64,000 nucleotides of DNA, from the NCBI RefSeq assembly GCF_001591405.1, contig NZ_BCUV01000007.1, positions 744,001 to 808,000 of the forward strand, written 5' to 3'. The DNA comes from Janibacter terrae NBRC 107853 (GTDB taxonomy: Bacteria > Actinomycetota > Actinomycetes > Actinomycetales > Dermatophilaceae). A program made the translations under genes and the position numbers. Shown one piece after another: positions 31,544-39,028 of the stretch (position 1 is its first letter; each line of letters starts with the position of its first letter). The notes under the pieces were generated by a model that made no database searches, was not told the origin of the DNA, and saw nothing but the letters and a program-made list of their open reading frames with translations.

Positions 31544-33129
31544 GCGTCCACGTCGGCGGCGTCGGGACGAGCCTGCGGGTGCAGTGGCGCACCGGTTGGC
31601 GGGCCTCGCTCGCCTGGGTCCTCGGCCTCACCGCCGTCGTCCTCACGACGACCACCTCGATCACCGGTCTCTACGACACCCCGGACAAGCTGCGCAGCTA
31701 CTCCGCGTCGATCGCGACGCCCGCGCTGCGGATGCTCAACGGCGACGTCGCCGGCGTCGACACCCTCGGCGGCGTGCTCGTCAACGAGCTCGGCTTCGCG
31801 GTCGCCTTCGCCGTGCCGCTGATGGCGGTCGCGATGACCGTCCGCGGGACGCGAAGGGATGAGGAGGCCGGCCGTCTCGAGCTCCTCCTCGCCAGCCGCG
31901 TGGGCCGGCAGGCCCCGCTCGTCGCCTCCGTCGTCCTCGCCCTGGCGACCCTCGTCGCGCTCGGTGGGCTCGTCACCGCCGCCTTCCTCGTGGCCGGCGC
32001 GCAGACCACGGGGTCGTTCGTCTACGGCGCGGCGGTCGTCATGCTCGGCGCCGTCTTCGTCGGCGTGACCGCCGTGCTGGCGCAGGCCCTCGGCCACCAG
32101 CGCTCCGTGTGGGGCGCCGCTCTGGCGGTCGTCGTCGTCTCCTACCTCGTGCGGGGCATCGGTGCCGTCGACGGGACCTGGCTCGTCTGGCTCTCGCCGC
32201 ACGGGTGGTACGACGAGGTGGCACCCTTCGGGGAGCCGCGGGTCACCCCCTTCGTCCTCGCCTCGGTCGTGACCGCGGCCCTCGTCGTGCTCTCCCTCCG
32301 CCTGTCCGCGGGGCGGGACGTCGGCGGCTCGCTCGTCGCCGCGCGCCCCGGCCCCCACCGGGCGAGCAGCGGGCTGCTCACCCCGCTTGGCCTGGCCCTG
32401 CGCGAGCACCGGACCGTCACCCTCGGGTGGGCCGTCGTCGCCGGCATCCTCATGGGCACGTACGGGTCGCTGTCGCAGACGGTCATCGACGCCTTCGAGG
32501 GCAACCCGGACCTCGAGGTCTTCCTCTCCGGGGGCGGCGCGCAGGGCATCATCGAGCCGATGGCGGCGATGTTCGTCCTCCTGCTCGCCATGGTCGTCGT
32601 CGGCTACGTCCTGCAGTCCCTCGGCTCCCTGCGCAAGGAGGAGGTCTCCGGGCGCCTCGAGCTGCAGCTGAGCGAGTCACGCAGCCGCACCGCCTGGCTG
32701 ACCCCTCACCTGCTCGTCATCGCCATCGGCACCCTCGTCGTCGGGATCGTCGGGGCCCTGGCGCTCGCCGTATCGACCGCGGTCGTCCTCGACGACGCGT
32801 CCTGGGTCGCGCGGATCACCGGCGCCGCTGCGGCCCACCTCCCCGTCGCGCTGCTGCTCGCCGGGCTGAGCCTGACCCTCTTCGGCTGGCTGCCGCGCCT
32901 GCAGCCGGCCGCCTGGGCGGTCTTCGCCGTCGCGGCGGTCATCGGCTACATGGGACCGGGCCTCGACCTGCCGACGACGCTCGTGGAGTGGGCGCCCTTC
33001 GGCCTCGTCGGCAACGTCCCGGCCGAGGACCTCCATGTCACCGGCGCGCTCGTCGCCGGGGTGGGCGGGGTGTTGCTCGTCGCCCTCGGTCTCGTCGGGT
33101 TCAGCCGGCGGGATGTGCCGCACCGCTGA
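31540..33129 (+). CDS. ABC-2 type exporter permease (large, two-half form)
   Basis: 529 residues with about 12 hydrophobic segments in two similar halves. The halves carry the repeated motif TRRDEEAGRLELLLASRVGR (near residue 105) and LRKEEVSGRLELQLSESRSRT (near residue 370). This is the long permease type annotated in Streptomyces as exporter of polyketide antibiotics. With the ATPase it should form a two-protein exporter. ATG overlaps the ATPase stop. Confidence 0.9.
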   Translation: MSVHVGGVGTSLRVQWRTGWRASLAWVLGLTAVVLTTTTSITGLYDTPDKLRSYSASIATPALRMLNGDVAGVDTLGGVLVNELGFAVAFAVPLMAVAMTVRGTRRDEEAGRLELLLASRVGRQAPLVASVVLALATLVALGGLVTAAFLVAGAQTTGSFVYGAAVVMLGAVFVGVTAVLAQALGHQRSVWGAALAVVVVSYLVRGIGAVDGTWLVWLSPHGWYDEVAPFGEPRVTPFVLASVVTAALVVLSLRLSAGRDVGGSLVAARPGPHRASSGLLTPLGLALREHRTVTLGWAVVAGILMGTYGSLSQTVIDAFEGNPDLEVFLSGGGAQGIIEPMAAMFVLLLAMVVVGYVLQSLGSLRKEEVSGRLELQLSESRSRTAWLTPHLLVIAIGTLVVGIVGALALAVSTAVVLDDASWVARITGAAAAHLPVALLLAGLSLTLFGWLPRLQPAAWAVFAVAAVIGYMGPGLDLPTTLVEWAPFGLVGNVPAEDLHVTGALVAGVGGVLLVALGLVGFSRRDVPHR

Positions 33130-33228
33130 TCCTGACGCGCGGGTGGCCCGCAGCCCGTGCGCGGTGCGCCTCCACCGCAGGCTCGCCGCCCGGCCGTAGG
33201 TTCGCAGGAACCGACTCCGAGGTGCCTC

Positions 33229-33342
33229 GTGAAGATCAACAACGACCCGGTCCACGTCCGCCGTCGGCGCGTCGCGACGGGCGTGCCCTACGACGAGCCG
33301 GCCCGCTCGAGCGTCGTCTCCGACGACTCCAGGACATCGTGA
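33229..33342 (+). CDS. 37-residue basic protein before the lipid kinase gene
   Basis: The frame reads MKINNDPVHVRRRRV, then ATGVPYDEPARSSVVSDDSRTS. It starts at a GTG with a GAGGTG site 7 bases upstream and ends in a TGA that overlaps the GTG start of the lipid kinase gene. Basic N-terminal half, acidic and Ser-rich C-terminal half. The coupling argues that it is translated. No family is recognised; it may be a small regulator or only a translational leader. Confidence 0.5.
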   Translation: MKINNDPVHVRRRRVATGVPYDEPARSSVVSDDSRTS

Positions 33343-34241
33343 GGACCGCACTCGTCCTCAACCCCGCGAAGGGGGGCTGGGAGCGCGTGCTCGACGGGGT
33401 CACCGCCGCGGCGGCGCAGGCCGGCTGGCCCGATCCCGCGGTGCACCTGACGACCCGCGCGGAGACCGGGCGCGCCCAGGCCGCGGCCGCGGTCGCCGCG
33501 GGCGCCGAGCTCGTCGTCGTCGCCGGCGGGGACGGCACGGTGCGCGCGGTCGCCCACGGCGTCGCCGGGTCCGGGGTCGAGCTCGGCATCGTGCCGACCG
33601 GCACGGCCAACCTGCTCGCCCACAACCTCGGCCTGCCCCGCGTGCTCGACGCCGCCGTGCGGGTCGCGCTCACCGGCCGCGCCCGACCGGTGGACCTGGG
33701 CCTGGCGCGCGTCGACGACTCGGAGGACCTCCCCTTCGTCGTGCTGGCGGGGATGGGCCACGACGCGGCGACCGTGGCGGCGACCCGACCGGGGCTGAAG
33801 GACCGCATCGGCTGGCCCGCCTACCTCGCCCCGGCGGCGGTGAGCGCGCTGCGTCGTCCGGTGCCGGTCGCGGTGCGCCACGACGGCGGCGACCCCGAGC
33901 ACCTGCGGGTGTGGAGCGTGCTCGCGGCCAACTGCGGCCGGGTGCGCGCGGGCGTGCACATCGCGCCGGTCGGGCTCGTCGACGACGGGCTCCTCGACGT
34001 GCTCGAGGTGGTCGTGCAGCGCCCGACCCACTGGCTCGGCGTCGCGGCGAAGGGGGTCTTCCGCCTCGAGGGGGACGTCGCCGGCCTGACCACCCGCGCC
34101 TCCCGCGAGGTCGAGGTGGTCAGCGAGGTGCCGCTGCACGTCCAGCTCGACGGTGACGTGCTCGGCCCCGCGACCCGCCTGCGGGTGAGGTGCGAGCAGC
34201 ACGCCCTGCTCGTCCGAGGGTCGTCCACCGATCCCGGGTAG
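33339..34241 (+). CDS. Diacylglycerol kinase-family lipid kinase
   Basis: 300 residues. The catalytic domain shows ALVLNPAKGGWERV, then ELVVVAGGDGTVRAVAHGVAGSGVELGIVPTGTANLLAHNLGLP; GGDGTV and PTGTANLLA are the nucleotide-binding motifs of DAGK/YegS/sphingosine kinases. The C-terminal half is the beta-sandwich seen in the family. It phosphorylates a lipid hydroxyl, probably diacylglycerol or a related glycolipid precursor. It starts with GTG in the stop of the 37-residue frame. Confidence 0.92.
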   Translation: MRTALVLNPAKGGWERVLDGVTAAAAQAGWPDPAVHLTTRAETGRAQAAAAVAAGAELVVVAGGDGTVRAVAHGVAGSGVELGIVPTGTANLLAHNLGLPRVLDAAVRVALTGRARPVDLGLARVDDSEDLPFVVLAGMGHDAATVAATRPGLKDRIGWPAYLAPAAVSALRRPVPVAVRHDGGDPEHLRVWSVLAANCGRVRAGVHIAPVGLVDDGLLDVLEVVVQRPTHWLGVAAKGVFRLEGDVAGLTTRASREVEVVSEVPLHVQLDGDVLGPATRLRVRCEQHALLVRGSSTDPG

Positions 34242-34244
34242 GGT
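34239..34244 (+). promoter_or_regulatory. -10 box of the phosphotransferase gene
   Basis: TAGGGT, 9 bases before ATG 34254 and overlapping the stop codon of the lipid kinase gene. Confidence 0.4.
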
Positions 34245-34253
34245 CGGGCTGAC

Positions 34254-35348
34254 ATGAACTCGGATTCAGCACAGGGAGTGGCGATGGGTGCCGGAGCGGT
34301 GCGGCCGGAGGACGCCTTCGACGCGACGAGGGTGGCGCAGTGGCTGCGAGCCCAGGTCACGCCGGACCTGGCGGCCGAGCTCGAGGGCGACCCGCAGGTC
34401 CGCCAGTTCGACTCGGGCGCCTCCAACCTCACCTACGAGCTGCGTTGGCCGGCAAGGACGCTCGTCCTGCGACGGCCCCCGCACGGGGCGCTCGGCGGCA
34501 GCGCGCACAACATGCGCCGCGAGCACGACATCCAGGCCGCGCTCGGCCCCGTTTTCCCGCACGCGCCCGGCATGATCGCGCTGTGCACCGACGCGTCGGT
34601 GCTCGGCAGCGACTTCTACGTCATGGACAAGCTCGAGGGCACGATCCTCGGCAAGGACCTGCCCGAGGGCGTCACCCTCTCCCCCGAGCAGGCGACCGCC
34701 CTGTGCGACAACGCCCTCGCCACCCTCGTCGAGCTGCACGAGGTCGACGTGACCGCGGTCCCCGAGCTCGCGGCCCTCGACCGCGGTGACGGCTACGTCC
34801 ACCGCCAGGTCGAAGGATGGACCCGCCGCTTCCGCGCAGCGGCGACCGACGACGTCCCGGACTTCGAGGACGTCATGGCCTGGCTCGCCGAGCACGAGCC
34901 GGCCGATCGCCCGCACGCGTTGATCCACAACGACTTCCGCCTCGACAACCTCGTCCTCGACGCCGACGACCCGACGCGCGTCGTCGGCGTCCTCGACTGG
35001 GAGCTCGCGACGGTCGGCGACCCCCTCATGGACCTCGGCGGGGCGCTGGCCTACTGGGCCCAGGCGGACGACGACGAGACGATGCGCTCCCTTCGCCTGC
35101 AACCCACGCACCTGCCCGGCATGCTCACGCGGGCCGAGGTCGTCGAGCGCTACTGCGCCGCGCGGGGGCTGCAGGTGAGCGAGCGCGAGTGGGCCTTCTA
35201 CGAGGTCTTCGGGCTCTTCCGCCTCGCGGGCATCGCCCAGCAGATCTACCAGCGCTACCGCGCCGGTGCCACGACCAACCCACGCTTCGCCGTCTTCGGC
35301 CCGATGGTCACCTACCTCGGGGCCCGCTGCCGATCCCTCATCGGCTGA
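34254..35348 (+). CDS. APH/ACAD10-type phosphotransferase
   Basis: 364 residues, kinase-like fold. QFDSGASNLTYELRWPARTLVLRRPPHG is the N-lobe. HALIHNDFRLDNLVLDADDPTRVVGVLDWELATVGDPLMDLGGALAYW is the catalytic loop (HxDxxxxN form, HNDFRLDN) and the DWE metal motif. This subgroup matches acyl-CoA dehydrogenase-associated (ACAD10-like) phosphotransferases more than antibiotic kinases. In mammals ACAD10/11 kinase domains phosphorylate 4-hydroxy acids for beta-oxidation, so a metabolic role is plausible. Alternative start ATG at 34284. Confidence 0.88.
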   Translation: MNSDSAQGVAMGAGAVRPEDAFDATRVAQWLRAQVTPDLAAELEGDPQVRQFDSGASNLTYELRWPARTLVLRRPPHGALGGSAHNMRREHDIQAALGPVFPHAPGMIALCTDASVLGSDFYVMDKLEGTILGKDLPEGVTLSPEQATALCDNALATLVELHEVDVTAVPELAALDRGDGYVHRQVEGWTRRFRAAATDDVPDFEDVMAWLAEHEPADRPHALIHNDFRLDNLVLDADDPTRVVGVLDWELATVGDPLMDLGGALAYWAQADDDETMRSLRLQPTHLPGMLTRAEVVERYCAARGLQVSEREWAFYEVFGLFRLAGIAQQIYQRYRAGATTNPRFAVFGPMVTYLGARCRSLIG

Positions 35349-35377
35349 CCTTCCCTTCGTCGCACCCAGGAGTACTC

Positions 35378-36136
35378 ATGACCTTCACGACCCTCATCAC
35401 CGGTGCCAGCTCGGGGCTGGGCGCCGAGATGGCCCGCCAGTTCGCCGCCCTCGGCCACGACCTCGCGCTCACCGCGCGGCGCACCGACCGGCTCGACGCC
35501 CTCCGGGCGGAGATCGCCGTGGCGCACCCCGACCGTCGCGTCGAGACCTACGCCCTCGACGTCACCGACGACGCGGCTGTCACCCGGGTCTTCGAGCAGG
35601 CGAAGGGGGACCTCGGCCGCCTCGACCGGGTCGTCGTCAACGCCGGCCTCGGCAAGGGCGCCCCGTACGGCAAGGGCAGCCACTACGCCAACCGCGAGAC
35701 GATCGAGACCAATGTCCTCGGCGCCGCGATGCAGACCGAGGCCGCGATGGCGATCTTCCGCGAGCAGCGGGCCGGCCACCTCGTGCTCATCTCCTCCGTC
35801 ACCGCCCTGCGCGGCATGCCGAAGTCGATGACGACGTACGGCGCGTCCAAGGCCTTCCTCGCCGCGCTCGGCGAGGGCATCCGCAGCGAGATGATGGGCA
35901 AGCCCGACCTCGACATCGACGTCACCGTCCTCTTCCCCGGCTACATCCGCTCGGAGATGAACGAGAAGGTCGAGCAGAAGACGAAGTTCATGGTCGACAC
36001 CGAGACCGGCGTGCGCGCGATGGTCGCCGCCATCGAGGCCCGCAAGGCCAAGGCACTCGTGCCGGCCAAGCCGTGGGTCGCCGTCGGCGGCGCGATGCGG
36101 GTGCTGCCGCTGTCCGTGGTGCGCAGGCTGCTCTAG
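35378..36136 (+). CDS. SDR-family oxidoreductase
   Basis: 252 residues. Cofactor loop TLITGASSGLGAEMARQFA, the basic ALTARRTDRLDAL stretch (NADP preference), VVNAGLGKGAPYG, ISSVTALRGMP (catalytic Ser), and TYGASKAFL (YxxxK). VLFPGYIRSEM matches the substrate side. The start has a CCAGGAG site. It follows the phosphotransferase gene by 29 bases. Its stop TAG shares the bases CTAG with the stop of the convergent WYL regulator gene. Confidence 0.9.
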   Translation: MTFTTLITGASSGLGAEMARQFAALGHDLALTARRTDRLDALRAEIAVAHPDRRVETYALDVTDDAAVTRVFEQAKGDLGRLDRVVVNAGLGKGAPYGKGSHYANRETIETNVLGAAMQTEAAMAIFREQRAGHLVLISSVTALRGMPKSMTTYGASKAFLAALGEGIRSEMMGKPDLDIDVTVLFPGYIRSEMNEKVEQKTKFMVDTETGVRAMVAAIEARKAKALVPAKPWVAVGGAMRVLPLSVVRRLL

Positions 36137-37104
36137 GGCTCGAGCCTCGGGACCCGCGTGCCGGCCAGCGCGCCCACGAACTCGTCGATCGCGTCCGCCA
36201 GCTCCGGCGGGTCGAGGACGACCAGGCGCGCCCCGAGGTCGTGCGCCGCCATGGTCAGGTGCCTGGCGAGGTCGGCCAGGTCGTCGGCGTGCGACTCGAG
36301 GTCGGTCACCCCGGGCGAGACCTCGCTCGCCTCCCCGTACGCCGCGGGCACCCGGCGGCGCACCGCCTCGACGTCGGCGGTCAGGCGCACCCGGACCCGG
36401 TGCGCGTACCCGGCCCGCGTCACGGCGCGGCGCACGTGCTCGACGGCGTCGGGCGCCTCCCGCGGCATGAAGCGGAAGGTCGAGGCGCGCACCCCGGCCA
36501 TCCGGTCGAGGCGGAAGGTGCGCCAGTCCTCCCTTCGCCCGTCCCAGGCGAGCAGGTACCACCGTCGGCCGGTCGCGACGAGGCGGTAGGGCTCCACGTC
36601 CCGCTCCGTGGGCTCGCCGCCGCGGCCGGTGTAGCCGAAGCGGGCCCGGACCCGGTCGCGGATCGCGTGGGCGAGGACCACGAGCACGCCGGTGTCGACG
36701 TCGTCCGTCGCGCCGGGCAGGAGCACCGTGGCGTCGGCGAGCGCCGCGACCTCGCCGCGCAGCCGCGGCGGCATGACCTGGTCGAGCTTGGTGAGGGCGC
36801 GCACGGCGGGCTCGCCGATCGCCGAGATCCCCTGCGCGCCGACGCGCAGGGCGACGGTCACCGCGACGACCTCGTCCTCCTCGAGGAGCAGCGGGGGCAG
36901 GCGGCCACCCGTCCCGAGCCGGTACCCGCCGCCGACCCCCGACGTCGCCTCGACGGGGTAGCCGAGGTCGCGCAGCCGCCCGACGTCACGACGCAGCGTC
37001 CGCGTCGTCACCCCCAGGAGCTCGACGAGCTCGAGCCCGGTCCACACGGACCGGGTCTCGAAGAGCCCCAGCAGGCGCAGCGCGCGTTCGGTCGTCTCGG
37101 CCAT
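36133..37104 (-). CDS. YafY-type HTH-WYL transcriptional regulator
   Basis: 323 residues. The N-terminal HTH (ETTERALRLLGLFETRSVWTGLELVELLGVTTRTLRRDVGRLRDLGYPVEATSGVGGGYRLG) is of the DeoR/HTH-11 type. The WYL domain follows with VEPYRLVATGRRWYLLAWDGRREDWRTFRLDRM, and the WCX extension ends the protein. WYL regulators bind nucleic-acid or nucleotide ligands. It diverges from a DinB-like gene, and a 29-base inverted repeat in the gap is its probable operator. GAGACT lies 7 bases before the ATG. Confidence 0.92.
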   Translation of the reverse strand: MAETTERALRLLGLFETRSVWTGLELVELLGVTTRTLRRDVGRLRDLGYPVEATSGVGGGYRLGTGGRLPPLLLEEDEVVAVTVALRVGAQGISAIGEPAVRALTKLDQVMPPRLRGEVAALADATVLLPGATDDVDTGVLVVLAHAIRDRVRARFGYTGRGGEPTERDVEPYRLVATGRRWYLLAWDGRREDWRTFRLDRMAGVRASTFRFMPREAPDAVEHVRRAVTRAGYAHRVRVRLTADVEAVRRRVPAAYGEASEVSPGVTDLESHADDLADLARHLTMAAHDLGARLVVLDPPELADAIDEFVGALAGTRVPRLEP

Positions 37105-37120
37105 GTCCACGAGTCTCCTC

Positions 37121-37149
37121 CGATCGGTGACAGGAGGTGTCCGCGATCG
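37121..37149. promoter_or_regulatory. Operator-like inverted repeat between WYL regulator and DinB-like gene
   Basis: Left arm CGATCGGTGACA, 5-base loop, right arm TGTCCGCGATCG; 10 of 12 positions pair. It begins 17 bases from the regulator start and 69 bases before the DinB-like start, so one site could control both directions. Confidence 0.7.
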
Positions 37150-37217
37150 GCGGGACCGTGGGTCGCAGACGAAGGGAGGGACCGCCCCCTTCGACCACCC
37201 AAGCCCAGGAGCACGCC

Positions 37218-37808
37218 ATGTACGCACCCGCCGTCCACGACGAGGTCACCGGCTACGCCGAGTACGTCGACCAGCAGCTCGAGGCGATCCGGGCGAGCGC
37301 CCACGGGCTGACCGAGGAGCAGGCCCGGCTCACCCCGACCCGCTCGACGCTGTCCATCGGTGGCCTGGTCAAGCACACGAGCCATGTCATCGCCCCGCCG
37401 GAGGAGAAGGGGCCGCGCGTCGAGGACGACGGCGAGGTCACCGAGGCCGCCTACGCGGCCTTCATGGCAGGCTTCGCACTGCGGGAGGACGAGACGCTCG
37501 CCGCGACGATCGAGGTCTTCGACCGGCGGCGCGTGGCGGTCGTCGAGTGGATCCGGGCGAGCGACCCCGCGCAGGAGATCACCGTCCCACCGGCCCCGTG
37601 GTACGGCCTGATGAGCCCGTCGCGGACGACCCTGAGGTACTCCTTCGTGCACTTCGTCGAGGAGCTGGCCCGCCACGCCGGCCACGCCGACATCATCCGC
37701 GAGCAGATCGACGGGGCGACCACCCTCGAGCTGACGCTCGCCGACACGGGCCGGCCGGCGACCCCCTTCGCCCAGCCGTGGACACCCACGGAGCCCGCCA
37801 CGCCATGA
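37218..37808 (+). CDS. DinB/DUF664-family protein
   Basis: 196 residues, four-helix DinB-like fold. EYVDQQLEAIRASAHGLTEEQARLTPTRSTLSIGGLVKHTSHV contains the first metal-binding His; HFVEELARHAGHADIIREQIDG contains the later His pair typical of DinB/YfiT enzymes. Members are metal-dependent transferases or thiol-dependent S-transferases. The ATG at 37218 follows AGGAGC; an in-frame ATG 81 bases upstream lies within the operator region. It is probably the main target of the divergent WYL regulator. Confidence 0.88.
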   Translation: MYAPAVHDEVTGYAEYVDQQLEAIRASAHGLTEEQARLTPTRSTLSIGGLVKHTSHVIAPPEEKGPRVEDDGEVTEAAYAAFMAGFALREDETLAATIEVFDRRRVAVVEWIRASDPAQEITVPPAPWYGLMSPSRTTLRYSFVHFVEELARHAGHADIIREQIDGATTLELTLADTGRPATPFAQPWTPTEPATP

Positions 37809-37815
37809 TGGGCGG

Positions 37816-38445
37816 GTGAGGATCACCGGCTTCGTCATCAGCACCCCCGACGTCGCCGCCGCGCAGGACGCGTGGCGGCGCCTCGGCGCGAGCGGCAGCG
37901 AGATCAGCTACGAGGTGGGCGAGAGCGGCCTGGCCGCCGTCGTCCTCGGCGTCGACGACGTCCCCGGGACCGAGCGACTGCTCGAGCGGCGCGGGCTCGT
38001 CCGGGACGCCAAGGGCTTCGACGTGGGCGGGCTGGAGTGGCGACTGGCTCCCTTCCTCCCGGGCAGCACGGGCGAGGTGGTGCTCGACCACGTCGTCGTG
38101 CAGACGGGCGACGCGGAGCGGGCCGCGGCGAACTACGGCGCGCGGCTGGGTCTGGAGCTGCGGCTCGACCGGCGGCTCGAGGAGCACGGCTTCCGCGGGC
38201 TCTTCTTCCGCTGCGGCGACGCGGTGGTCGAGGTGGTGGCCCCGACGAAGGGGGTCGACGGCCCGGACCGCTTCGGCGGGCTCGCCTGGCGCACCACCGA
38301 CCTCGACGCGACGCGCGAGCGGCTCATGGCCTCAGGGGTCGAGGTCTCGCAGGCCCGGGCCGGCCGCAAGCCGGGTACGCGGGTCGCGACGATCCGCGAC
38401 CGGGCGCTCGGCACGCCGACCCTGCTCATCGAGCACGGCACCTGA
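37816..38445 (+). CDS. VOC-superfamily (glyoxalase-like) protein
   Basis: 209 residues. Two beta-alpha-beta-beta-beta modules are visible: residues 1-75 (ITGFVISTPDVAAAQDAWRRLGASG) and 87-209 (LDHVVVQTGDAERAAANYGARLGLELRLDRRLEEHGFRGLFFRCGDAVVEVV). The layout of the glyoxalase_3-like group is likely. Substrate and metal use are unknown. The start is GTG, 6 bases after CATGAT, with no ribosome binding site. Confidence 0.82.
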   Translation: MRITGFVISTPDVAAAQDAWRRLGASGSEISYEVGESGLAAVVLGVDDVPGTERLLERRGLVRDAKGFDVGGLEWRLAPFLPGSTGEVVLDHVVVQTGDAERAAANYGARLGLELRLDRRLEEHGFRGLFFRCGDAVVEVVAPTKGVDGPDRFGGLAWRTTDLDATRERLMASGVEVSQARAGRKPGTRVATIRDRALGTPTLLIEHGT

Positions 38446-38449
38446 TCCC

Positions 38450-38469
38450 GCATTGCCCTAGGGGAATGC
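38450..38469. repeat. CCCTAGGG-centred palindrome (copy 3)
   Basis: GCATTGCCCTAGGGGAATGC, with one mismatched pair. It matches the two copies at 17393-17466 and lies just after the VOC gene and before the marR promoter. Confidence 0.75.
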
Positions 38470-38479
38470 AGACTCTCAC

Positions 38480-38526
38480 TTGATTGCTTGCCTCACGCAG
38501 GTATATAGTTGCGGAATGCACGCAAC
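38480..38526 (+). promoter_or_regulatory. marR promoter with inverted repeat
   Basis: -35 TTGATT (38480-38485), 18-base spacer, -10 TATAGT (38504-38509), ATG 6 bases later. GTTGCG and CGCAAC (38508-38513 and 38521-38526) are inverted arms around the start codon, a likely MarR autoregulatory operator. Confidence 0.7.
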
Positions 38527-39028
38527 CACTCCTGCCGTCGCAGTCCACCTGCAGGAGACGCTGGGCCGGGTCTTCGGGCTCTTCTCGAAGATGGTCCTGC
38601 GCCGCCAGGCGCTCGACCCGCAGGCCATGAGCCGCACCGACTACGCCCTCCTCGGCGCGCTCGAACACTGCCGCAGCGAGCCGGGCATCCGCATCTCCAA
38701 GGTGGCGGAGGCACTCGGTCACGACCTGTCGACGATCAGTCGCCGGGTCACCCACCTCGAGTCCCACGGCTTCGTCGAGCGACTGCCGGACCCGACCGAC
38801 GGGCGCGCCTCGACCATCCGCCTGAGCCCCAGCGGCCAGCAGACGCTCAGCGACGAGCGCGGCAACCGCGCCGGCCTCCTGGGCCAGATCCTCGCGGACT
38901 GGCCGCAGGAGGACCTCGAGGACCTCGACCGTCTCCTCACCCGGCTGGCCACCGATCTTGCCGCCGACGCGCAGTCGGCGACGCACCCCCCTTCGCCCCT
39001 CCAGAGCACCGGAAGGACCGCCTCTTGA
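38516..39028 (+). CDS. MarR-family transcriptional regulator
   Basis: 170 residues. The winged helix spans about residues 40-110: YALLGALEHCRSEPGIRISKVAEALGHDLSTISRRVTHLESHGFVERLPDPTDGRASTIRLSPSGQQTL, with the DPxDGR wing typical of MarR proteins. It is leaderless, 6 bases after a strong -10 box. The stop overlaps a TTG start of the MFS gene, so regulator and exporter form one operon. It probably represses that operon until a toxic ligand binds. Confidence 0.93.
   Translation: MHATTPAVAVHLQETLGRVFGLFSKMVLRRQALDPQAMSRTDYALLGALEHCRSEPGIRISKVAEALGHDLSTISRRVTHLESHGFVERLPDPTDGRASTIRLSPSGQQTLSDERGNRAGLLGQILADWPQEDLEDLDRLLTRLATDLAADAQSATHPPSPLQSTGRTAS

Noticed and set aside
32109-33338. Long N-terminal extension of the lipid kinase frame
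   Set aside because: It overlaps the ABC permease gene out of frame. The GTG at 33339 in a stop-start overlap gives the normal kinase length.
35266-37311. Plus-strand open frame of 681 codons
   Set aside because: It crosses the SDR gene out of frame and is antisense to the WYL regulator; composition is that of a shadow frame.
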